Below, piece by piece: positions 1-5,639 of a stretch of DNA of 11,178 nt. The DNA is from an uncultured Clostridia bacterium (GTDB taxonomy: Bacteria > Bacillota > Clostridia > Oscillospirales > Acutalibacteraceae): contig CAMOWP010000049.1 of the NCBI GenBank assembly GCA_946628455.1, positions 1 through 11,178 of the forward strand. The letters are read 5' to 3'. Both the position numbers and the translations under genes were made by a program. The notes beneath the pieces were generated by a model. It did no database searches, was not told the origin of the DNA, and saw nothing but the letters and a program-made list of their open reading frames with translations. Numbering within the stretch: the first letter of the stretch is position 1; each line of letters opens with the position of its first letter.

Positions 1-1297
1 AGGTTTTAGCGTTAATCAGCTTGTCAGGTGAAACGTACTTACCCTTTGCGTTTTTGCCCTTGAGCTTTTTGCCGAAATCGGCAACGATAGCTCCGCCTGA
101 AGCGCGGGTTGTGTCAATAAGCCCGTCGATGTGGTTATTCTGCTTTGAGGTTACGGGGATTCCCGGCTCGCCGTAATTTGCAATAATTGCAACCTCGGCA
201 CCGTGCTTTTTAACGTATTTAACGTTTTTCTTAAACCTTCCCTGTACCTTGTGATAAGCCTTAATTTTTTTATAAACGCCGCTCTTTTTATCAAGCATTC
301 CAACCTTTGTGCAATACTTTACAGCGCTGTTGAAAACGTCGTAAGGGATACATTCCCAAAGGCCGACGACGTTTCCGAACCACGGGTCAATTACCTTTTC
401 AACAAGAGTTTTTCTGTTTTTCTTGCTCTTTGCAATTTCAGCAAAGTTTTCAGCGGCAATTTCAACACGCTTATCGCCGAGAGCCTTAACAACCTTCATA
501 ATGGTCTGCTGAGTGCTGCCGGGGTTTGCGTTCTGCATTCCGTCAAGATATTTCATTACGCCCTTTTTGGTGATTTTCATATCGCCTGCGTACATTCTTG
601 TTACGTCAACGCCGTACATTGCGGGGTTAACGAAGAGATATCTTGTAACGTCGTTTTGCTTTTTATAAGCGTCCATATAAGCTGAAAGCACGGCTCCGCC
701 AAAGGAGCAGCCAACAAGCGCAACCTTCTTTGCGCCCGTTCTTTTCTTAACAGCCTTAATCATTTTGTTGAGGCCCTTTGCGCTTTTTCGTGCGTCAACG
801 CGCCAGTCATAATTATAAGCGTAAACGTTCTTTGCGCCGTGCATTAAGCAAATCTGCCTGATAAGCCCTCTTTCGGAAATATCGGCATTTTCCCAGAAAT
901 CCCTGTGCTTTGACATAGGAGTTTCCCAGTAATTGTTTATGCCCTGCCCCTTCTTCGGGTTACCGTTTTTGTTAAGGTTAAACGGGTTGCCTGTAACGTA
1001 GTTTCCGAGAGCGTCGCAAAGCGCGTCAAAATCGTATCCCTGCTTGTCTGAAAGGAGCTTAACAGCCTCGCTGAGGATTCCGTCAGCAGTGAGCAAATCG
1101 GTAAGTTCGCCGAGGCCGAGGGTTTTGATTTCGCTTTCGTTTTCAGTTCCCACGTTTTCGTAAACGGGGTTTGAGCCAACGCCGTGAACAAGGATTACGG
1201 GAGTTACAACATCCTTTGCAAACGCAATGCTTGACTGTGCAAAAATCAGAACAGCAACAAGCAATGCGCTCATTATTTTCAGTAATTTCTTTTTCAT
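1..1297 (-). CDS. Secreted LCAT-like alpha/beta hydrolase (lipase/acyltransferase fold), 3' end outside window
   Basis: An uninterrupted frame of 432 codons runs from ATG 1297 off the left edge. Residues 1-27 form a signal peptide: KKK, a hydrophobic stretch, then AFA before a likely cleavage at 27/28, so the enzyme is probably exported. The mature part begins with a beta strand and HGVGSNP (38-44), the oxyanion-hole region. YNYDWRVD (161-168) matches the YDWR hallmark of the lecithin:cholesterol acyltransferase family, and GCSFGG (196-201) is the nucleophile elbow with Ser198. The catalytic His, and perhaps the Asp, should lie near or beyond the cut. The family cleaves or transfers acyl chains from lipids or esters; the substrate here cannot be told. 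The ribosome-binding site is weak (AGG, 8 nt from the ATG). No clear promoter lies in the 33 nt between start and repeats, so it may depend on read-through from the glycosidase gene. Confidence 0.85.
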   Translation of the reverse strand, partial: MKKKLLKIMSALLVAVLIFAQSSIAFAKDVVTPVILVHGVGSNPVYENVGTENESEIKTLGLGELTDLLTADGILSEAVKLLSDKQGYDFDALCDALGNYVTGNPFNLNKNGNPKKGQGINNYWETPMSKHRDFWENADISERGLIRQICLMHGAKNVYAYNYDWRVDARKSAKGLNKMIKAVKKRTGAKKVALVGCSFGGAVLSAYMDAYKKQNDVTRYLFVNPAMYGVDVTRMYAGDMKITKKGVMKYLDGMQNANPGSTQQTIMKVVKALGDKRVEIAAENFAEIAKSKKNRKTLVEKVIDPWFGNVVGLWECIPYDVFNSAVKYCTKVGMLDKKSGVYKKIKAYHKVQGRFKKNVKYVKKHGAEVAIIANYGEPGIPVTSKQNNHIDGLIDTTRASGGAIVADFGKKLKGKNAKGKYVSPDKLINAKT

Positions 1298-1330
1298 TTT
1301 TTGTACCTGTTAAAAATTGAATTTGTGTTT

Positions 1331-1441
1331 TGCGGGCGAGCAATGCTCGCCCCTACGGGGTTAATTTGTAGGGGCGGTTTGTAACCGCCCGCGCGCCGCG
1401 AGCCCGATTTGCGGGACGTCGAGGACGCCGTCCCCTACATT
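1331..1441. repeat. Tandem repeat unit 1 with three hairpin modules
   Basis: First copy of a GC-rich intergenic unit of 111 bp. It holds three hairpins. Module A (1334-1352) is GGGCGAGC, loop AAT, GCTCGCCC: 8 perfect pairs. Module B (1372-1390) is GGGCGGTT, loop TGT, AACCGCCC: 8 perfect pairs. Module C (1413-1434) is GGGACG...CGTCCC with a 1x1 mismatch, two more pairs and an AGGA loop. All three share a border, GTAGGGG on one side and CCCGC on the other; B reads on the plus strand, A and C on the minus strand. No protein frame is supported. It sits after the glycosidase stop and before the lipase start. No U-run follows the hairpins, so they are not standard terminators. Confidence 0.9.
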
Positions 1442-1551
1442 TGCGGGCGAGCAATGATCGCCCCTACGGGGTTAATTTGTAGAGGCGTTTTTAACCGCCC
1501 GCGCGCCGCGAGCCCGATTTGCGGGACGTCGGGGACGCCGTCCCCTACATT
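1442..1551. repeat. Tandem repeat unit 2 (about 95% identical to unit 1)
   Basis: Second copy, directly abutting the first and 110 bp long. It differs by about four substitutions and one deleted base. Module A2 (1445-1463) has one G-A mismatch in the stem. B2 has lost much of its stem (GAGGCG against ACCGCCC). C2 (around 1523-1544) differs only in the loop, GGGA for AGGA, and keeps its stem. Unit 1 is the better preserved copy. The right end lies about 11 nt from the stop codon of the family 3 glycosidase. I see no target-site duplication on either side. Confidence 0.9.
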
Positions 1552-1562
1552 TTTTGAATAGA

Positions 1563-4028
1563 TTAGATTGACTTTAAGAGCTTCGGGAGCTTGGCGATTG
1601 TTGCGCCGAGTCTCCAGAAAATTTTGTTGAAGCCTACGAAGCTTGACTTTTTATCGTCAAGAATCATCATAAGGCCTTCAGCCTGCTTGGGTGAGAATGC
1701 GCCCATTGACATTGCGATAAAGTTTCTGATAGGAATCTGGGTTGCCATAGCTGCAAGCATTTTGCCGTCGCCGTTAGCGTCTGAGCCCATACCGCCCATA
1801 ATCTTTTCAATGAGCCTGCAGATTCTTCCGCCCCACTTTGTATGCCTTGCGTCGTTGAGGCAGCAATACTTATCGATTTCCTTTTCGGTGTCAATTTCAG
1901 GGTTAGGAAGCTCGCCGTTGAACGTTGCATAAACAGCGGCAAAATCGTCTCTTGTGATGCCTGCAACGTTATTGTAATAATTAGGAGCAGTAGCTCTGTA
2001 ATCGGGGATTTCGCCCTCGGTAGTTCCCTCAACGTAAACCTGAGCGGCAAGCTTGATATCAGCAGAGGAAGCGCCAACGCCGATTACGAAATCGCCTGAC
2101 TCAACAAACCAGTCCTTAACGCAAACGTTATAGAATGCGAAGGCTCTCTTGTCAAGAGTCATAGTAATTTCAGTTTCCTCGCCTGCCTTGAGGAATACCT
2201 TCTTAAAGCCGCGGAGCTCCTTCTTCGGGCGGTAAATTGTAGATTCCTTATCAGCAACGTAAAGCTGAGCAACCTCAGCGCCGTCTCTGTCGCCCGTGTT
2301 CTTAACCTTGAAGGAAACGGTAAGAGTGTCTGTATCCTTGATTCTATCGGCAGAAACCTTGAGGTCGCTGTATTCAAAGGTGGTGTATGAAAGGCCGTAG
2401 CCGAACGGGAACACAACCTCAGCATCAGCTGAATCATAATATCTGTAGCCGATGAAAACGCTCTCTCTGTGCTCTGATGTAACGGGGCCGCCGGGATAGT
2501 TTCCGTAGGTCGGGTTAACCTCAAAGGAAGCAGGATATGTTTCTGCAGTTTTACCTGACGGGTTAACTGCGCCTGTGAGAATTCTTGCAACAGCTGCGCC
2601 GGTTGCCTGGCCGCCGAGACCTGAGTTAAGAAGGCCTTTAACCTTGTCAAGCCACGGCATAAGAACTACTGAGCCGCCTGCAAGAACAACTGCTGTATTT
2701 TCGTTTGCAGCGGCAATTCTTTCAACAAGAGCGTTATGGCTCTGAGGCATATTGATGTTCTCTCTGTCATAGCCTTCGCCCTCAAATTCCTCTGTAAGGC
2801 CAACGAAAACAAGAGCAATATCAGCTTCCTTTGCAACAGCCTCAGCCGCAGAGAAGAGCTCCTCGTTAACCTCGTCCTTGCTCTTTTCATAGCCCTGAGC
2901 GTATGTAACGTCAACGCCAAGCTCCCTGAGCTTATCAAGCGCATTGTCAAGCCCTGTGGGGTTGATAACAGATGAGCCTGCGCCCTGGAAACGCGGAGAC
3001 TGAGCAAGCTCGCCGATAACGGCAACCTTTGCGCCCTCCTTAAGAGGAAGGATATTATCATCATTTTTAAGGAGCTGCATTGAGCCCTCAGCAATCTCCT
3101 GAGCGATTGCGTGGTGAGCTTTCTGGTCAAACGTGTGTTCACCCTCAAGCGCGGGCTTTGATTTAACGATAAGGTCAACAACCGTGTCAACTCTTTCATC
3201 AAGAATTGCCTCGTCAAGCTCGCCTGAATTAACAGCGTTAACGATAAGCTTTGTGTTAAGCGTGCCTGATGAAGGCATTTCAAGGTCAGTTCCGTTTATA
3301 AGGCCGGGGATACGGTCAACAGATGAGCCCCAGTCCGTTACAAACAGACCCTTGAAGCCCCACTCGCCCCTTGCGATTTCCTGCTGGGTGTGGCCGTTCT
3401 GAGAAGCGAAAACGCCGTTAATCTGGTTATATGCGTTCATAACCGTCCAGGGCTGTGCTTCCTTGATTGCTATTTCAAATGCGGGAAGGTAAATCTCGCG
3501 GAGAGTTCTTTCATCAATAACCTCGTTGAGCACCATTCTGAACGCCTCCTGAGAGTTAGCGCAGAAATGCTTGAGCGACGTACCTACTCCCTTTGACTGA
3601 ACGCCGTTGATAATTGCTGCCGAGCATTTACCTGCAAGGTACGGGTCCTCTGAAAAATACTCAAAGTTACGTCCGCAAACGGGTGAACGCTTGATGTTTG
3701 TACCGGGGCCGAGGATGGTTGAAACCTTTTCCTTAAGGCATTCCTGACCCATACATTCGCCTGCCTTATAAAGAAGGTCAGGGTCCCACGAGCAGGCGGA
3801 GGTTGCCGCAGGCGGGAAGCAGGTTGCGGGAACAGAATTTCCGAGACCGATTCCGTCAGAGGTCTTCTTATCCGTATTCTGCTTACGCAGACCGTGAGGG
3901 CCGTCGGTAATCATAATCTTCGGGAGACCGAGCTCAGGCGCTTCTTCAAGATGCCAGTAGTCATAACCTGACACAAAAGCCGCCTTCTGTTCAAGGCTCA
4001 TTTTCTCAACAATTTCGGGATGTTTCAT
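1563..4028 (-). CDS. Family 3 glycoside hydrolase (beta-glucosidase-like), cytoplasmic, with C-terminal extension
   Basis: The 821-residue protein probably hydrolyses terminal beta-linked sugars (glucose, or xylose in some relatives) from imported oligosaccharides. It has no signal peptide. Domain order: GH3 barrel (about 1-290) with substrate-site TDGPHGLR (41-48), GRNFEYFSEDP (119-129), KH (153-154) and TDWGS, whose Asp232 is the expected nucleophile; GH3 C-terminal alpha/beta domain (about 310-545) with EGEGYDR, Glu418 being the likely acid/base; fibronectin-III-like domain (about 565-660, with ELRGFKKV). Residues about 680-821 form an extension I do not recognise. Start is ATG 4028 with AAAGGAG 7 nt upstream; a sigma-A promoter lies 47 nt upstream of the start. 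No intrinsic terminator follows; hairpin repeats begin about 11 nt after the stop. Family assignment is firm; the exact sugar is not readable. Confidence 0.95.
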   Translation of the reverse strand: MKHPEIVEKMSLEQKAAFVSGYDYWHLEEAPELGLPKIMITDGPHGLRKQNTDKKTSDGIGLGNSVPATCFPPAATSACSWDPDLLYKAGECMGQECLKEKVSTILGPGTNIKRSPVCGRNFEYFSEDPYLAGKCSAAIINGVQSKGVGTSLKHFCANSQEAFRMVLNEVIDERTLREIYLPAFEIAIKEAQPWTVMNAYNQINGVFASQNGHTQQEIARGEWGFKGLFVTDWGSSVDRIPGLINGTDLEMPSSGTLNTKLIVNAVNSGELDEAILDERVDTVVDLIVKSKPALEGEHTFDQKAHHAIAQEIAEGSMQLLKNDDNILPLKEGAKVAVIGELAQSPRFQGAGSSVINPTGLDNALDKLRELGVDVTYAQGYEKSKDEVNEELFSAAEAVAKEADIALVFVGLTEEFEGEGYDRENINMPQSHNALVERIAAANENTAVVLAGGSVVLMPWLDKVKGLLNSGLGGQATGAAVARILTGAVNPSGKTAETYPASFEVNPTYGNYPGGPVTSEHRESVFIGYRYYDSADAEVVFPFGYGLSYTTFEYSDLKVSADRIKDTDTLTVSFKVKNTGDRDGAEVAQLYVADKESTIYRPKKELRGFKKVFLKAGEETEITMTLDKRAFAFYNVCVKDWFVESGDFVIGVGASSADIKLAAQVYVEGTTEGEIPDYRATAPNYYNNVAGITRDDFAAVYATFNGELPNPEIDTEKEIDKYCCLNDARHTKWGGRICRLIEKIMGGMGSDANGDGKMLAAMATQIPIRNFIAMSMGAFSPKQAEGLMMILDDKKSSFVGFNKIFWRLGATIAKLPKLLKSI

Positions 4029-4074
4029 TGATAAACTCCTTTCGTTAATAAAAAATCATAATAAATCAGTTAAT

Positions 4075-4103
4075 ATTATACAATAAATAATTCAATTTGT
4101 CAC
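4075..4103 (-). promoter_or_regulatory. Sigma-A-type promoter for the family 3 glycosidase
   Basis: On the minus strand GTGACA (4098-4103, 5 of 6 to consensus) and a perfect TATAAT (4075-4080) are separated by exactly 17 nt. The predicted start near 4068 gives a leader of about 40 nt before the ATG. No clear operator palindrome or catabolite-repression site overlaps it. The spacing and AT-rich surroundings make it convincing. Confidence 0.75.
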
Positions 4104-4120
4104 TATTTTTATTTATTTTT

Positions 4121-4157
4121 TATAAAAAAATACGGACAGCTTAAATCTGCCCGTATT
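4121..4157 (-). terminator. Intrinsic terminator after rqcP
   Basis: Minus-strand hairpin AATACGGGCAG / CTGTCCGTATT (4147-4157 with 4129-4139), 11 pairs with one G-U, 7-nt loop, running into a T-run (4124-4130). The stem reaches into the rqcP stop codon. It closes the mazG-hup-rqcP unit and insulates the glycosidase gene. Confidence 0.92.
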
Positions 4158-4396
4158 TATAACGCTTTGTACATATTAGCCGCTTCCTGCTTTAAGGCGT
4201 GCTCGTTGATTTCAAGCACCTCATAGCTTCGGCTGTTATTACCGAGGTTCACGGTTATTACATCCCCTATTTTTACGCCGTAAGACGCGCGCTGAGGCTT
4301 TCCGTTAACCTCGATTCTGCCTGCGTCGCACGCCTCGTTTGCAACTGTGCGGCGTTTGATTATTCGTGATACTTTTAAATATTTATCGAGTCTCAT
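4157..4396 (-). CDS. rqcP: RqcP (YabO-type) S4-domain ribosome quality-control protein
   Basis: The 79-residue protein is almost entirely one S4 RNA-binding domain, beginning RLDKYLKVSRIIKRR (2-16), followed by the hairpin region AGRIEVNGK (25-33) and GDVITV (44-49). The C-terminal EAANMY (71-76) is a feature I recall from Bacillus YabO. In Bacillus, RqcP works with RqcH on stalled 50S subunits to add poly-alanine C-terminal tails; the Arg residues reported as important there (Arg2, Arg16) are present. Start ATG 4396 has GAGGA 6 nt upstream. It follows hup but is separated by an intrinsic terminator whose T-run abuts this ribosome-binding site, so expression probably relies on read-through. 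Unlike Bacillus, no yabP/yabQ follows. Related S4 proteins (HslR) are alternatives, but length and neighbourhood favour RqcP. Confidence 0.88.
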   Translation of the reverse strand: MRLDKYLKVSRIIKRRTVANEACDAGRIEVNGKPQRASYGVKIGDVITVNLGNNSRSYEVLEINEHALKQEAANMYKAL

Positions 4397-4407
4397 AATT
4401 ATTCCTC

Positions 4408-4436
4408 AAAAAAAGCGGGGTTGCCGAAACAACCCC
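4408..4436 (-). terminator. Intrinsic terminator between hup and rqcP
   Basis: Minus-strand stem GGGGTTG / CAACCCC (4430-4436 with 4417-4423), 6-nt loop, then GC and a run of seven T (4408-4414). The T-run is followed at once by GAGGA, the ribosome-binding site of rqcP. Probably a partial terminator that lowers rqcP relative to hup. Confidence 0.88.
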
Positions 4437-4450
4437 TTAGAAAAGATTTA

Positions 4451-4726
4451 TTATTTGTTTACAGCGTCCTTAAGAGCCTTGCCTGCCTTGAATGCAGGAG
4501 CCTTAGCTGCAGCGATAGTAATCTTTTCGCCTGTGCGTGGGTTCTGACCTGTGCGAGCTGCGCGCTCTCTTACCTCAAATGTACCGAAGCCAACAAGAGC
4601 TACCTTGTCGCCGTCAGCAAGAGCGTCAGTGATTGCGCCTGTTACAGCTGCTACAGCTGCTTCAGCGTCTTTCTTTGAGAGTTCTGCCTTTGCAGCAACT
4701 GCTGCTACGAGATCTGCTTTGTTCAT
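4451..4726 (-). CDS. hup: HU family DNA-binding protein
   Basis: The 91-residue histone-like protein bends and compacts DNA as a dimer in the nucleoid. It has the full HU pattern: MNKADLVAAVA at the N terminus, the signature GFGTFEVRERAARTGQNP, the beta-arm with intercalating Pro63 in NPRTGE, and the C-terminal PAFKAGKALKDAV. Length is the family norm. Start is ATG 4726, 7 nt after a perfect GGAGG; an in-frame ATG at 4777 would add 17 residues foreign to the family and is rejected. The gene begins 23 nt after the mazG stop and is the second gene of the unit. Many codons are GCT, fitting high expression. No separate internal promoter is evident at the end of mazG. Confidence 0.97.
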   Translation of the reverse strand: MNKADLVAAVAAKAELSKKDAEAAVAAVTGAITDALADGDKVALVGFGTFEVRERAARTGQNPRTGEKITIAAAKAPAFKAGKALKDAVNK

Positions 4727-4749
4727 AGTAATTCCTCCAAAAAATATTA

Positions 4750-5550
4750 TTAGGATATTTCCTTGGCTATGTTCCACAGCGAATCAAGCGTTTCAAGCGA
4801 GGCTTCCTTCATATCAATTCCCCTCTCTTGCGCCAGCTCTTCAACCTTTTTAAAGCGGCTGATAAACTTATCGGTTGCGCGGGTAAGCGCCTCCTCGGAA
4901 TCAAGCTTCAAAAATCTTGAAATGTTAACGCAGGAGAAAAGAACGTCACCGAATTCTTCCCCGATTTCAGCGCCGTCTCCGTGAGACATTGCCGTTTTTA
5001 ACTCATTAATCTCTTCGTAAAGCTTGTCCATCGCGCCGTCGGCGTTTTCCCAGTCAAACCCGACCTTTGCAGCCTTATGCTGGACCTTCTGCGCTCTCAT
5101 CAGCGCGGGAAGCTCTCTCGGAACGCTTATCATGGATTCGCTCTGTTTTTTCTGTTTCTTTGTCCTTGCCTTTGCGGCGTCCCATGATGCAAGCGCCTCC
5201 TCCTCGTTTTCAGCCTTAACGCTTCCGAAAACGTGAGGATGGCGAACAACGAGCTTCTCAACAAGGTCGTTCACAACGTCGTCGATATCGAAGCTGCCCT
5301 TTTCGCGCTCCATTTCACAGTGGAGGGCAATCTGCATAAGGACGTCGCCAAGCTCCTCGCGGAGCATAACGGAGCTGTCCTTATTAATCGCCTCAACGAC
5401 CTCGTAGGTCTCCTCTATGAAATTCTTTTTGATGGACTCGTGCGTCTGCTCTCTGTCCCACGGGCAGCCGCCCGGCGCACGGAGAATTGCTATAATTTTT
5501 TTCAGGTCATCAAAATCATATCTGTCTTTAAATTCAAATGACTCCTGCAT
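4750..5550 (-). CDS. mazG: Nucleoside triphosphate pyrophosphohydrolase MazG
   Basis: The 266-residue cytosolic enzyme converts NTPs or damaged dNTPs to monophosphates and pyrophosphate. Two MazG repeats are visible. The first has CPWDREQTHESI (29-40), the metal-binding EETYE (46-50) and EELGD (65-69), and RHPHVFG (103-109). The second, after a Lys-rich linker (about 128-136), has EEINEL (179-184) and EEFGD (198-202). Length equals E. coli MazG (about 263). It lacks the N-terminal tetrapyrrole-methylase domain present in Bacillus YabN at the same locus. Start ATG 5550 has an AAAGAG-type site about 8 nt upstream. Its promoter overlaps the spoVB stop; hup follows after 23 nt. Confidence 0.96.
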   Translation of the reverse strand: MQESFEFKDRYDFDDLKKIIAILRAPGGCPWDREQTHESIKKNFIEETYEVVEAINKDSSVMLREELGDVLMQIALHCEMEREKGSFDIDDVVNDLVEKLVVRHPHVFGSVKAENEEEALASWDAAKARTKKQKKQSESMISVPRELPALMRAQKVQHKAAKVGFDWENADGAMDKLYEEINELKTAMSHGDGAEIGEEFGDVLFSCVNISRFLKLDSEEALTRATDKFISRFKKVEELAQERGIDMKEASLETLDSLWNIAKEIS

Positions 5551-5580
5551 AGCAAATTCTCTTTCGATTAATAGTTATCT

Positions 5581-5603
5581 GAGCTGATTTTTTAACTCAG
5601 CTC
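5581..5603 (-). promoter_or_regulatory. Hairpin at the predicted 5' end of the mazG-hup mRNA
   Basis: Perfect 7-bp inverted repeat GAGCTGA / TCAGCTC with a 9-nt A-rich loop. It starts just at the transcription start predicted from the -10 box at 5611-5616. No T-run follows on the minus strand, so it is not a terminator there. A 5' stem-loop could stabilise the transcript; that role is inference. Confidence 0.5.
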
Positions 5604-5610
5604 TTTAAGA

Positions 5611-5639
5611 ATAATACAATATTTCAACCGAAATTTCAA
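5611..5639 (-). promoter_or_regulatory. Sigma-A-type promoter for mazG-hup-rqcP
   Basis: On the minus strand TTGAAA (5634-5639, 5 of 6) and TATTAT (5611-5616, 5 of 6) are 17 nt apart. The -35 box overlaps the spoVB stop codon (5636-5638). The predicted start near 5604 leaves a leader of about 54 nt before mazG. Confidence 0.7.

Noticed and set aside
203..685. Plus-strand open frame within the lipase gene
   Set aside because: It lies antisense to the continuous minus-strand lipase frame, has no ribosome-binding site and gives an unconvincing Cys/Val/Asn-rich product.
937..1343. Short minus-strand frames (937-1191 and 1143-1343) suggesting a broken gene before the lipase
   Set aside because: They are other-frame readings of the lipase 5' part; the lipase frame itself is intact from ATG 1297 to the edge, with a signal peptide and no frameshift.
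1331..1551. Possible CRISPR array
   Set aside because: Only two long near-identical units abut each other with no unique spacers, and the short modules differ in sequence and orientation; no cas genes are visible.
4029..4156. Riboswitch or catabolite-repression site upstream of the glycosidase
   Set aside because: The AT-rich leader is only about 40 nt and shows no structured element or cre-like palindrome beyond the promoter and the rqcP terminator.
4727..4777. Earlier in-frame ATG for hup at 4777
   Set aside because: The 17 extra residues do not belong to the HU family, would overlap the mazG end, and the perfect GGAGG site fits only the ATG at 4726.
4750..4830. Separate promoter for hup inside the 3' end of mazG
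   Set aside because: TTGAAA and TTGATT boxes occur but no acceptable -10 lies 16-18 nt downstream of either.
5233..5541. Plus-strand open frame inside mazG
   Set aside because: It is the antisense shadow of a firmly identified gene, lacks a ribosome-binding site and matches nothing I recognise.
5581..5603. Hairpin as spoVB terminator
   Set aside because: No T-run follows it on the minus strand and it lies downstream of a good promoter, so it more likely belongs to the mazG leader.
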